Shown here piece by piece: positions 1 through 13,000 of a stretch of 64,000 nucleotides of DNA; position 1 is the stretch's first letter; the number at the start of each line of letters is the position of its first letter. Source of the DNA: Siphonodentalium dalli (lineage: Eukaryota > Mollusca > Scaphopoda > Gadilida > Siphonodentaliidae). The notes under the pieces are model-generated. The model was not told the origin of the DNA and ran no database searches. It was given only the letters and a program-made list of their open reading frames with translations. Both the position numbers and the translations under genes were made by a program. The stretch is from the NCBI GenBank assembly GCA_032622095.1, contig CP136061.1, forward strand, positions 40,987,797 to 41,051,796, written 5' to 3'.

Positions 1-2644
1 ACTTCAAATGGTGAGTATAAATTATATAGAGAGTAATCTATTGGTTTTACTGATGGGTCTGACTCATGTGAACATTTGAGTGTCCAGTACTTCAAATGGT
101 GAGTATCTGTAGACATTTCAGTGCAGGAAACTATTCTGGTTACAGATGCACTGGTCCAGGTGCTACCACGGCCGAGTAACTTTATAACCCTGTGTGTCTC
201 CAATATAGCATTCTTTAACGCGCACACACCGAGGCGTGTACATGGGTCAGCCATCAATGACCGCGTACTGTATCCAAGACAACAAATCTGGACAAATATT
301 GTAATGGGGGAAGTCAGAATTTTGCATTCTGATCTTTATTCAGTGATCTCGAATGAGACTTTTCAGCCTGACAATCTATGGTATCTGACCGAGTTTTTGA
401 TTTTTGTCAGAATACCCCGACCAGGTTGCGATCCCCGGTCCACTAGCACGAGAGACCAGTAGGCTACCTCTCGGCTAGCGACATAAAAATTATATAGTGA
501 GTAATCTATTGGTTTCAATAATTCAATGGCTTTACCGATGGGTCTGAAATAATATGTGACAAAATAGTCCCTGATCGGCTGATTATCCCATGAGCCCCCA
601 ACTATTAGTTGCATGGATGAACGCGTCATTTGAATATTTGTTACATAATGATTCTGCTTAACTTCATTTTTCGACGTCGGAACTGTCAATACGAGAAATA
701 CTAGAACTCATCTCGTTCAGAATTTATATTTGAAAACGGTCTATTTGTATACGGAAGATAATATAACTATGACCAGATAAAATATCTATAGACTCGTCCA
801 TAACTGTGCTGCCAGTCATTTTGACAATCACATGTCTATGACAGTTCTTAAAAAGGAGTACTTTCGTGTTTGATAATGTGATTAAAAATAGTTCTGACAT
901 AGGGCGGCGTTAAGGGATCACAAAATTTGCTTGCTGTCCGCGGGGTACATAATTCATGGGTGTGACATTACCACTTTTAATCCACTGAGAAATCCTTATA
1001 ATTCATGTGTATGTGTTAGTGCTGAAACGGTTGACCTATTTTTGTAGCCGGTTAACCGCGACGTGTAACCGGATCATAACCGGTTATCTGCTATTTTCAA
1101 CCTATGACTTTATACTGATTATTTATACTATAATTTGTACCCATATATCAGCATAATTTGATTTATTAACTGTATGGCAAACTCGCGTAATGTTTACACA
1201 GACAGAGCTTGTATTAAACGAATGTAAATCACCAAACACGAACGTCACAAAGCCACGTGTTGACAACTTGGCAGATGACACAGTGAACTAAAACTCGCAG
1301 TGTTTATAAATAGATGTGTCATGCTTGACCTATTTGTACTGCAGTTGCGACTGCTTCCTGACTTGTTATCGTTCTCATTTTGGGAAGAATATTGTGTGAC
1401 CTATATACATGTTCATACATGCAAATATTGACAGTTTTGTATTGCCATTATAGCGATTGCGGGACTGGCCGATTATTAAGTCATGTGACTCAGGTATTCT
1501 AACCGCTGGGTGTTCTTTGGCGATTTGAGATAGATAGGATGACTGACGACCGATAAACACAATTATGAAGTTTGTGAACTTTATGTAGTAATAACAAATG
1601 AAAATTTAAAAAAACAGCTGAAAACCTGCTAAAAACACTGTTTTCTGTTAGAAGACAATCAAATGCTGAGAATTAGTCATTAGGATGCAAATAAGTCCGA
1701 CTGCAGGGGAACACCATTTTGATTCGAGTTCATTTGAATTTCATCAACTGAGATTACTCAAACTCAGTAATGTTAGAAGTATATAGACCGAGCGTATGTA
1801 AATAGGGTTGGTTCTCAGAGTTTGCATTCTGCCAATTTCTCTATGAAATGTGCCCAGACATCTGATTTACTAATATCTTGGGTATCCATGATACTATCTA
1901 CAAGTAGTCAAGTCGGAGAGTAGATGTCAAATGACCACGCCGTATACTGCAGTGAAAACGATTGTATTGATCTTTGCCGATGACCCAGTGGCGTCAGTGC
2001 ATATGTTTTACCAGACATCGGAACATCAAAGTCAAAGATGACGTCATGCATCTTTGATGTTTACCGGCTAATGCCAGACTATGTAATCTGCCATTCATGG
2101 AAGACTTGATCTGGCACCAGATTTTGACTTTTAATATGCGTAATTTCGAATGTATACCCCTGAGTGATAACGTTTGTAGCAAAATGGATAAAGTACCGGT
2201 GTTTAAAAGCTACTGTTATCAGTCTATGCCGATTAAGGACCTGAATACGTTAGTTTTTATCAGTGGCATTGCATGTGTGTAATACATAGCGGTTAACCGG
2301 TTGATCGTAGTTCAACCGGTTGCCGACGGTAGCCGGTTGTCAACCGGATATCCGGATATCCGTTTCAGCACTAGTATGTGTATATGTGTAATAAATAGAA
2401 AATATTTAGCTGCTATAATATGTAAGCTGTTAAACTGTTTATATGCATCAGGGGGATTTGAGCATCTATTGGGCGAGGATCTGCAGAGTCCCAATAGATG
2501 CCAAATCCCGTGAGTGGACATAAATCAGTTAAGGGACAGCATTGGCTACATAAAAGGGAAACAACTCATTGAGAGATGACACATTGTTATACACCCATTT
2601 TTTCGAAGGTATACTGAATTGACATTGTCCTTCGTCTGTGCAGA
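1..2644. other. Intergenic, no gene recognised
   Basis: Short ORFs only, none with a recognisable domain. Direct repeats of the string aattatatag(a/t)gagtaatc occur near 20 and 490, and acttcaaatggtgagta at 1 and 90. Confidence 0.5.
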
Positions 2645-3107
2645 TATGTGACCCCGCCATATCAAATCCAGTCGGAAGTCGGGATTTTTTTACCCTGTGC
2701 CAATGCATTCTCTTATATATGCGAGTCGACCATAGGTCGCCTCGCATATATAAGAGAATACATTGGCCTAACAATTTTTTACAATTTTAATAATTTGTTC
2801 TTGTATTCTTTAACAATTTTATAATTTCACCCATACAGAGCCCCAGACATACATGAGCAGACGACACTCTTCTATATGCTTCTATATATGTGTGGGGCTC
2901 CCTGCAGGGTAATGGATGTTTTTTATTTTATGTCCTAAAAATTGTAAGAAACATTTATTTAAAAAACATGATAAAAAATTGTTAGGCCAATGCATTCTCT
3001 TATATATGCGAGGCGACCTATCGTCGACTCGCATATATAAGAGAATGCATTGGCACAGGGTAAAAAAATCCCGACTTCCGACTGGATTTGATATGGCGGG
3101 TCACATA
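2645..3107. mobile_element. MITE family A, copy 1 (long terminal inverted repeats)
   Basis: The ends are inverted copies (tatgtgacc..cgccatatc against gatatggcgggtcacata), extending through the string ctcttatatatgcgag on both arms for more than 100 bp. Each arm itself contains a smaller hairpin. A second near-identical copy is at 32886-33338. Confidence 0.85.
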
Positions 3108-3720
3108 TCTTAGCCATGGGTTATCGGATCGGAATGAAATTTGGTATAGGGTTTGCAATCATCACTGCTTTCAAAAGTGGGGCAAATGATGTTGTTCGCA
3201 ATTTTCATTCTAGAGTTATCCTTCTTTGTTTATCTGGAAGATTTTTTTCCATCCGTGCAGATATCTCTGGTCTGGGGTTCCATCCATGGGTATGCCAGCA
3301 CCCGACTCGGAGGTACAACTTATTGTTGATTTCCTTTAAATGCCCGACTAACTTCTCATATTTTTCTGTTTCAGTAAACCAAACAAAGGAGTGTTCGTGG
3401 CCTTCAATAAAGTCGTGATGGCTTGGACTCCGTATCTCATGTAAAGAATGTCTTGATTCTCCGATTCCAAGATGAAAAGGAATAAAGCCTCATACATCTC
3501 TATGTGAAAAGTGATTGTACACATCTTTGTCAAATTACTGACTCCTACATTATAAAATAACGACATACTTCACAAATATGGATGTAGCCTATGGGCTATC
3601 ATGATTGATGATGACATAATTGATAAAAATTTGATCATAATTTTCTATGGTCGACAATAGTTGATTACTTGTTATATGCTGGGTTGTAACTCAATATCAT
3701 TGTCTGAAATCGTGCTCGTA

Positions 3721-3865
3721 CATTAATGCCCTAAATAATCGACTCCTTAACCACAGCAGTGAGAGCTTTCCAATGAATGGCAACAAGCTATATTTCTGAC
3801 TAAACCCTGAAAATTTGCCCATAATTCTGCGCTGGTTAAAGGGTCATATACATTGGGCATTACTG
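3721..3865. mobile_element. MITE family C, degenerate copy (TA-flanked)
   Basis: Diverged relative of the element at 6329-6481, with the same order of internal strings (ccacagcag, gagagctttcc, aatggcaacaagc) and the right end gcattactg followed by TA. Confidence 0.65.
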
Positions 3866-4255
3866 TACGACCGTGGTTTCTACAGATCATTGGGTAGAAC
3901 CATAATTAAACTATTTTTCGATTATGAAATCTGAAAATGGTAATAGTCTATATATATATCTGTAATATTTTTTGACAAACTCAGACGTTGTAAATGACCA
4001 TGATATTTAACCAAAATTCATATTATTTCATCTCGATCAGAGTTCTTGCCAGAATTTCCATTCAGCGAATGCATTTTTTGCACATTTCAATCATTTTTAT
4101 CACTTTTACAAAATATCATGATGCACATCATCCCATTGTTTCATTGAAATGAAAGAGAGGTTGAGAAAGGAAAGTAATTTATGTGTTACTTTCATGAACA
4201 TGGAAATCTGAAGATCTGGCCTCACAGGAATACAGGCATATTTAAAATACATGAT

Positions 4256-4386
4256 CTTATACACCTCACGATAGGAGGGATGGTCATAGGCCTGATAGTT
4301 TATACACCTCACGATAGGAGGGATGGTCATAGGCCTGATAGTTTATACACCTCACAATAGGAGGGATGGTCATAGGCCTCATAGTT
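4256..4386. repeat. Three tandem copies of a ~43-bp unit
   Basis: Units begin tatacacctcac and contain aggagggatggtcatagg, repeated three times with few differences. Confidence 0.85.
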
Positions 4387-4651
4387 TTAGAAAGTTGAAA
4401 TTCACACTGAGGAGTTAAAAAAGTGTGATGACCAGATATAATTTTCCACATAATCTTTTCTGATATCATGATTTTGAAGGAGAATAACTAGCAATTTATG
4501 GTCATAAAAAATATGCAGACTCCTCCAGCATTCAATGGTGTTCAAATATTAAAGTAGAACCCTGTTACTTGCAGTTACCTTTTACGCAGTTTAAACGGAC
4601 ATGGGTCGTTCAAACCCCAAAAATATGTATATATAATTTGGTAAGAGGTAT

Positions 4652-4804
4652 CCAAGCCTTGAAATAGGGTGTCTGTCATTTGCAGAATGAGGTCCCCAGA
4701 GGGTGAATTTAGTGATGCTACCCCGTATAGCGGGCTAGCATCACCAAATTCACCCTCTGGGGACCTCATTCTGCAAATGACAGACACCCTATTTCAAGGC
4801 TTGG
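4652..4804. mobile_element. MITE family B, near-perfect palindrome
   Basis: Arms of about 70 bp (left starts ccaagccttgaaatagg) are nearly exact reverse complements around a short loop accccgtatagcggg. As a result both strands carry the same short ORF start. A diverged partial copy lies at 12624-12712 in the cadherin gene. Confidence 0.85.
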
Positions 4805-6328
4805 AGGTATCTCAAAACAACCTATGCGTTATTTTTTCGAAAAATGTGTTGATATAGCACTGAAAATACATGTTCTCTTTCTTATATTTTTAGATAAATT
4901 TGAGATCGTTTCGTTCGTATCCAGTTTAATATTTTTAGTCAGCGGTCACGTAAAATTGCAACTGTAGACCATGGGAAGAAAATCTAGAGCTGTCGACGCT
5001 CTAAAACGTCTATGGTACTACAAAAAGAAAGTTTGTGTGAAGTTTTTTAATATTTTCATGTTAAGATAACACAGTATACCTTTTCTGGAATGCATGTGCT
5101 ATTCTGTTTCTGATTCAATAATTTCAATGAATACAAATGTCGCAATATTTTATTGGGACCCAATCATCGTCTAATAAACTGTATTTCTAATGACTTTGAT
5201 GTGTCTTTCTGGGACATATAATGGTCATAAAGGTAGTTCAGGTATTATAACCTATTTCGATACAGCGAAAAATTAAAAATTAAATATTATAAGGTGTATT
5301 TTGGAGGAAAAACTGCCATGTCACTTTAACTGGACACGGATCAGATTTTAAGTCCAGCAAAATAAGACCAATAACCGAATTCATTCCTGTTCACCAGTAC
5401 CATGTTTTAATTCGTCCATTCAATCATTCATTTGTTTCGTTGTCATGGTGAGTGATTGTTTAGGGTATGAGAGCTCATTCACCATATCATTTATCATGAA
5501 GACTGCTCATGTTAATGTTATCAGTTAGAATTATTAGAAATACCACCTGAATTTCTCTGATTCGATACTTTTTCCTCCGAGTCTACTTTTCAGCAGAAAA
5601 AAAGGCGAAAAAATTAGGTTTTGGCTATTAATCATAGGATTAAATTATAAGAGATTACTTGTTATTTTGTTCAGTTTATGAAGTTCAGCAATTAATATAA
5701 ATATATATGTTCTCCAGCAATTAATTGAAGAGGGAGGAACACTATTTTATTTTCGCAAGAATTATCAAACTTTATGGATGTATGGGGATCAATCATTTTA
5801 TGGAATAAACTTCTCCCAAAATTAACCTACATGTATACAATCTGTTAGTCAAGTTTTTTAGCCTGTATATCTTGAATATACATAGAGCTGTCTTAAGTGT
5901 CCATGAAATATAAAATTTTGGGTATTTTTGCAACAAACAAGTTTACAGTATAAAGAAGGTTCCTAAGATCACAATAGTTTTTATTTATTTGGCCTGTAAA
6001 CATAAAAAGACAAACTATAATGTGTAGTATATTTGTATATAAACTTTTGGTTATAACTTGATAAAATGAGCCAAATCATGCGATATCTCTGACTTATTCA
6101 CGCCTTAAAGTGTTAATATGTCTTTAGATCTGTTGTTGATATTATCTTTTCCCCGTAGATCTTGTTTTATTTTCTCATAATATATTCAAACTTACATAAA
6201 CAGTCATTATTTATTTATTACAAAAGTATTATGTACAACTTTCTGTGATAATTAGTTTTCATCCTATACTACAACATTATAAGTTGCACCGTGAGTGATA
6301 AACTGGTTTGTTGTGGAGTTGGTAACTA
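4805..6328. other. Intergenic, nothing recognised
   Basis: AT-rich sequence with no ORF of note, no splice-consistent coding segments and no clear repeat. Confidence 0.5.
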
Positions 6329-6481
6329 CAGTAATGCTCTAATTAATCGACTCTTTAACCACAGCAGAATTATGGGGAGAGCTTTCCGATGAATGGCAAC
6401 AAGCCATATTTCCGACTAAATCCTGAAAAGTTACCCATAATTCTGCTGTGGTTAAAGAGTCGATTACTTAGAGCATTACTG
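6329..6481. mobile_element. MITE family C, 153 bp, TA target duplication
   Basis: Terminal inverted repeats of about 45 bp starting cagtaatgctctaa, flanked on both sides by TA, as expected of Tc1/mariner-mobilised MITEs. The internal hairpin includes aaccacagcagaattatggg. Confidence 0.85.
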
Positions 6482-6544
6482 TATGTGACATGCAATAATC
6501 AACTGAGAAATGGGGAATGACAATCAGTTTCATTTGGTGGGAAT

Positions 6545-6670
6545 TATAGGGAGTAGGGAGTAATTGGCTGTTGCCATGGAGAAGTCAGATTAATTGGGGA
6601 GTAATGGACTGTTACCATGGAGAAGTCAGATTAATTAGGGAGTAATTGGCTGTTACCATGGAGAAGTCAT
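6545..6670. repeat. Tandem ~52-bp repeat, about 2.5 copies
   Basis: The unit contains gggagtaattggctgtt and ccatggagaagtcagatt, repeated three times. Confidence 0.75.
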
Positions 6671-7478
6671 AAAGGCTGAAGTTCAATTTACTCTCCACCC
6701 TCACCTTTCTATGATCTAATAAGTACTATGCATCACAAGAGTTCATTTATAATATCATTATAATGAGTAAGTACACTATTATTAACAGTAAATACATTTC
6801 AAATATGTTGTTTGGAAATATGCTTACTAGTATATAAGAGAGAAGTCACTTCTCCCTAGAACAATAATAGGGAGAACCTGCACATTGTAAGGAGAGCATA
6901 TCTCCCATGTCGCCCTATAGGCTGGTCCCCTACATGATATAGTAATTGTGTGAACCTGGATATCCTGTTGCCATTATGTGGCATTCAACTAATGGTCACC
7001 AATTTGTCAATTATTCCATCTTTATCTTGATATTTCTAATTATTTTAATCATTTCTCGATCCTATTCTGTGATATTTTCTTTTAAAATATAGCATAGATA
7101 TTAGATTTTATTTACAATTCATTCATATTTACAATTAAAATTCGAGCCAATATACTGTTTATTTCGGGAGATATATACATGTACATGTAGATGCCATTGT
7201 AGAATAAAGTATTGTACCATTACTGCTTTGTATGCATATTTATACCCCAACTCAGTACTGGGTTACAACATACTGTCTGGGTTACAACATACGGTCTTGC
7301 ATCCGGTCCCCTACCCAACCGTGATGAACCGTCCTTTTATTCAGAGATATGGCCTTTTATTATTTTGAATTTTTCTGATCTGAGCCGATTTGAGGATTCA
7401 TTTTGTCCATATGCTGAAATGACCGAGCTACGATCCAGTTTCTTTAAAAAGCCAATAACAATTACAAATGAATCTTAA

Positions 7479-7889
7479 AGGTACTCAATCCAATCAGATG
7501 CTCCTAAATTACTATTTCTTTGGCTTCGGGGGTAAAAAATATTTGATTCAAGTCATTCAAGTGATCAGATATCGATTTTTGAAGTTTGTTATTTCGCGAG
7601 ATGTGTAATAATACATGGCCCAGAAACACGTGGTCAAACGGAGGGTCTCAGATAAAATTGCGGATGAAGATGGATAACTCTAAAATCAAATGGTAATACG
7701 GTCAAATTTCATGATACTTTAGTGATAATATTTTATTGAACAAAATGTTGATAAATAACAAGTTTTGGGAAATTTGATGCCATAGTTGACAGTGGTTAGA
7801 ATTATTTTGTTGCAATAAATCAATTCTGATAACTAAAGCGTAGTTTTAAGAAATGTTGTTGTATATTGATGGTATGGGATTGAGTATCT
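7479..7889. mobile_element. MITE family D, copy 1 (TTAA-flanked)
   Basis: Ends aggtactcaatcc and its inverse ggattgagtatct (one change), immediately flanked by TTAA on both sides. This is the target duplication of piggyBac and Kolobok elements. Related copies at 16344-16602 and 40275-40753 share internal strings such as agtgatcagatatcgat. Confidence 0.85.
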
Positions 7890-9734
7890 TTAATGATTGG
7901 TGATATTTAAATTGGGGTGAGATTGGAGGTCAATGACTTTTCGACAATCTCCCCCACACATAGCGAAACACAACTAATTTTATAATACAGAATACAGGCA
8001 ACATATATTCATAATTAGTTTATTATACTCATCTCAATCTCAGAGAAATTATTTTTGAGATTTTATCATTCAATGATATTTATTACTGATTAAGTGTGTT
8101 CACATCCTGTTGTTTTTATAAATACTGCACAATACTACGATTCCTTCACACATTTCCTATCTCCGGCATGTGCTCCATATTTGGAAACAATTTATTAAGT
8201 CTTCATAAAATGTGTGTTCCCATCCTGTTTTTATAAATACTTTACTAAATACTGTGATTCTCACAAATATTCACTACCCCAGGCATGCGCACCATATTTG
8301 GAAACAATTTATTAAGTCATCTTTGGAGAGCCCCGTCTCCATAGAATTTGAATCGGAATTAATTATAAATGATAGTCTCCTATAGGGAGCCTGGCATATA
8401 TAAGAGAATACATTGGCATAACAATATTTTATTTGATTAAGCCATTGCATTCTCTTATATATGTGAGGCTCCATATGGGAGACTCGCATAGATAAGAGAA
8501 TGCACTCTTCCCAGGATCTATAATGTTGCGCCCAGTGCAGCTCCTGTCATGAAAGGGTTATTTGATGTGCTATGCATGGTGATAAGTCTGTGTTCTCAAG
8601 CTATTTACTAAAGAATCTTTATGATTTGTCATGTTTTCTGGTAATGGACTGCCTATTTGTCATGTCATTTTTACTGTAGAAACAATAAACCAAATAGTGG
8701 TTTGGACAACATTGGACAAAACACCTATAAAATGATGTTTATTTCTCGTAATCAAATTTTATTTCATACATTATTCATAAATGCAACAAAATAGAAAAAC
8801 ATGCAGTCACAGATTGATAAAAATATAGATATAAAAAGAATATCCGCTCTAAATCAAATGCATAAATTGTTTAACAACTGAGATGGTTTGGAAGCACAAA
8901 TTGGTTTTGATTGTAAAATGACAAATTTCAAACTTGAGTCGTTAATGGTCAGCTGTTCATGCGATTGACAGATGTTCCTGTTATGTATAAATTAGTTTAG
9001 ATCAGAGTTCATTCTTTTAGCAAGCTCGATAATCCAATGTATGTGGTTTGCATACTGTTGCCTTCTTGTACATTAACAAGATGGCCGAGACAGATTCACA
9101 GATTCAGGTCCACCCAAGATAACACAAAATCGCACACGAACATTGCTTTAAATCGTGTCGATCGCGACCTGCATGGATCATGATACATATTAAATTTTAA
9201 TCAATGGGAGTGCATTGTGATTGTAAGACAGTAAAGTTAGACAGTTTGCAGTTTTGCGATTGACACAATGATATCCACAAGTCGCCCTGTTATTCAATTA
9301 TCGTGGTACATCGATCATTCGAGCGTGTAAATCACATGGTTTTGCCTTCCCGCCAAGAATATTTCTGTTGCATCCCAAGTTTGAAGTTTACCTTTTTACA
9401 ATCTAAATCTTACTTTTGAGATGTGTAACGAGAGCTAGATCATGCATTCTAAAATGAAATGCAGTCATTATATGCTTGTTGATTTTAAAACTTTGGTAAG
9501 GAGAGCTTCTGTCACATCGGTAATCGAAATATACGCGATAATGCTTTTTACCCGACCATAATCGGTCTAGTAAGTCTGAAATTCAACGCTACGGCAGTTT
9601 TGGGTACCCCTTTCCGATTTTTTAATGTATATTTTATAAATATTTTTTACAAAATCCCCGTGGTCACGCAGGAGAGAAATTGCCGAGTTGAACCCCTTAT
9701 CACCACATGCCTGCATTCTCCACAACGAAGAAAA
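7890..9734. other. Intergenic/3' flank, with a family A hairpin at 8393-8505
   Basis: Mostly unique AT-rich sequence. At 8393-8505 there is a short hairpin with the string tatataagagaat typical of MITE family A. Two direct partial copies of a segment with ctccatatttggaaacaattt lie near 8170 and 8290. The 3' UTR of the cadherin gene probably ends somewhere here. Confidence 0.5.
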
Positions 9735-9824
9735 TTAAATGCTTAGTAATGGCGAATTAAATGCTTAGTAATGGCGATATAAATGCTTAGTAATGGCGAA
9801 TTAAATGCTTAGTAATGGCGAATT
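9735..9824 (-). repeat. Four copies of a ~22-bp unit in the 3' UTR
   Basis: The plus-strand unit taaatgcttagtaatggcga is repeated four times with almost no change, starting 16 bases downstream of the stop codon, so it should be in the mature 3' UTR. An AATAAA-type signal on the minus strand near 8758-8764 is a possible but weak polyadenylation signal in this AT-rich sequence. Confidence 0.7.
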
Positions 9825-9839
9825 GTCATTCTTTTGAGA

Positions 9840-10076
9840 TCACAATGCAGTTAGCTCTTCCTCGTCAAATTCGAGTGAGACTTCTTGTTGTTCCTCCTCA
9901 TGTTCCGGTCGGACATCGGCGGCGGCTTCATCGTTTATAATGGAAGGCTGACTGTCGAAGTGTACTTTATCCGGGTAATCCGGGACGGGCTCTGCCGATG
10001 GAGTCTCTGGATTCGGGTTATGCATGACAGTATAACCATCGACGTTATTTGTATTGGTTTCAGGAATGTCGTTGCT
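9840..10076 (-). CDS. Terminal cytoplasmic exon and stop; PDZ-binding C-terminus
   Basis: Acceptor actttcag, TGA stop at 9840-9842; 78 codons. The sequence is rich in P, E and D and ends EFDEEELTAL. The last three residues T-A-L fit the class I PDZ ligand pattern (S/T-x-hydrophobic). Cadherin-23 in vertebrates also ends in a class I motif and binds harmonin PDZ domains; that this protein does the same is inference. Confidence 0.9.
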   Translation of the reverse strand, partial: SNDIPETNTNNVDGYTVMHNPNPETPSAEPVPDYPDKVHFDSQPSIINDEAAADVRPEHEEEQQEVSLEFDEEELTAL

Positions 10077-13000
10077 CTGAAAGTGATCAAATGAGAATTG
10101 ATAATATTATTTTAAACAAGAGGCCGATCATGATAGGGAGATAAATAGCTATGATTGTAACCTAGAGTTTTGATGTTGACTTCTAGAGCATACTGTTATG
10201 TACTAAATAGTACATGTATAGCCAAATGTACATAACACAAATTCTCAATTTTTTTGAATTTATGGGTCCTAGTGCCATTTTGGACATCGGTAGGCATATA
10301 ATAACATTGGAATACCCTAGGACCCCTAACATAAGATAAATGAACACAGTCCATAACATGGTTGTCAGTATAGCTCTTAAGAAAATAGTTTATACCACAA
10401 ATATAATGTTTATACTGCCATAATATGATAATATGATGAGGATGCTGTCCTCTATGGCCCCTAACTCGAAACAGATTACCACAGTTCATACAAAATACAG
10501 TAAGCTAGTAGCCCTCAATAAAATGGTTTCATATATTACAAAGTTCTACAAGTAGCTTGCTTGGACACTAAAATCCATAACCTTCAATGTTAATCATCTA
10601 AGCGCACTGTGGCCGCTATAATTCAATCAACCACGCCAATATGAACAAATTAGAAACTATGGTTCCTGGCAATAATCAACACCAAGTATTAACAACATCT
10701 GCCACTGGAGAAAAAAGATTGTTTAAGTATTTATTTGATTTAGTGTTATCTGACCCATTTGTTGCCTCCTGTCTAGGACCCCTAAAGTCCCTGAAATGAT
10801 AAACTGATAACAGTCCTAAATGCTCTAGTAACCAATATTTTTTTTATATACAGAAAAGCATTGATTTCTGTTCTTGAGATGAAATCCACGAAAACCCCAT
10901 AGCCCTCAATGTTAAATTAATCTTTTGACCCCTCGGTGGCCCCCTTATAATTCACTTAACCAAGACCATATGAACAAGTTATAAATGAGACTTATAGCAA
11001 TTCTCCCTCCCAAGTATTAATAAGGAAATCCTTTACTCATTTATAATACATTGTATCTATAAATAGATTAATTTCAATAATACAGATTAGACTCCATGTG
11101 ATAAAACTGTCTTACACCTCTCACAGTGGCAAGCCTGTTATCAGGAATCCTCAAATCCGGATAATTCTAGTAAGTTGAATAAGGGACAAAACTCTGGTAA
11201 AAAAAATAATCGAATCAAGCCCATATTCCGAACTCGATCTGTATTTGGAGTTGAGGAACCCGCATACCGATCAGATAAAAAATGTTTGAATTATCGCAGC
11301 ATGCATAAATTCTAAGTTACAAAGGGCCATAAACTCCCTAAAAAACTTGGATCAAACCCATATTTGAACTCGATCTGTATTTTGGGCTGAGAAACTCGTA
11401 TACACAATTTGGTTCCGATCGGATAGAAAATGTTCGAGTTATTGCACCATGCGTAAAGTGTCTATGGACGAACTGATCGACATACGGACGGACAAACAAA
11501 CGAAGAGTTGTCAATCCGGATGTCGACACTCTGTGTAAATGTCAAAAACTAAAAGGTCAAATGCATTTCCAAATAAAGATATTGCATTCCTCTCATTCAC
11601 ACATACACCTCTCACACACAGTTTCTTTGCTCACTTTTTGAACTCGCCAGCGATAAAAACTTATTAATATAGAGTAAATATCTCAAATGAGTGGCAATAA
11701 AGTTCAGCAAACTCCATGCAGGGTTTACCTCACTTGTTGACTCGGTAAGACCAGAAAGGATGTATTACTGGTGCGCTATATGGTACAGATTGAAAGCTCG
11801 ACTCAAATTTAGAGCACTCCATTAAAAACAATATTGATTTCCTTATCACGACCAAAGAGGAAGTAAATATACCTTCAAGAACAATTTTGTTGCAATTCTA
11901 TACGAAATTTATTAACCAAGTGCACAAAATTCGATTATCACATAATCACATTTTAGCAAGGAAACACGATCTCATAACGGCTTGAGTTACAAAAAAATAA
12001 TATTGATTTCTTTATCACAACCAAAGAGAAAGTAAAGCCACTTCAAGAAAAAATATAGTTCTATTTTAAATGTGTCTTAATTTTCATGTTGACAAAAATG
12101 TTAAGCCACCCTTATCACCCATGTTTACCTCACAGTCAACAATAAATAACCCAAAACAAATCGAATATCATAATTATATTCTAATTAACATAATAAAGTT
12201 CCGACATTCACATCGACAGCATTGTGTTATGCTCTTACGTCACTGCGCGTGACGATAATACATGGGTGTCTTACTAAAAACAAGTTCCGATAATCGGCTT
12301 TATTTATTTAGCACAATTATCTCATTATTGAGTCAGCACATCGACCCCAAAATAACAATCATCAAATACAGGAGATCACTGCCCATCTTACCATATCAGC
12401 AGGCTTGATGACGTCACCATTTACCATGTAACCCATGTTGTCAATCCCATTCAGAGAAGAAACGGAGCCCTTTCCGAAGTCAGGCATATCATCATCGCCG
12501 ATATCGAGGAATATCTCCTGCGTCTCGTAGACAGAGCCTCGTTGTGAGAGTTTGTCTTGTAGACTTTGTTGTCGTGAGTACCTGGTCAGAGGGCAAACAT
12601 ACATGGATCAATACCTGAAATACTGTGTCTGTCATTTGCAGAATGAGGTTCACAAAGGGCGAATTTGGTGTAACCAAATTCATCCTGTAGGAACCTCATT
12701 CTGTGTCACCAGGAAATCACTATATTCCATGTAGAAACAACTGATCCCAAGTACTCAAACTATTTAACCCTTTCTAATACTATACTGAATGGATTCTCAC
12801 ATTCAACTATAAAAGTATACATTCAACAAACCAAAGGTTAGCTACTCGTCAATTATGCTTTAGTTTAGAAAGGGTTAAACTTATTATCTGAACATTTCAT
12901 ATGGGATAACTACTCATCAATGATGCTTTATAGTATAAAAAGGGCTAAACTTATTATCTGAACATTCCTAAGGGATATAACTGCTCATCAATGATGCTTT

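Noticed and set aside
4575-4857. ORFs on both strands with the same MSVICRMRSPEGEF start
   Set aside because: Both are read from the two arms of one palindromic MITE.
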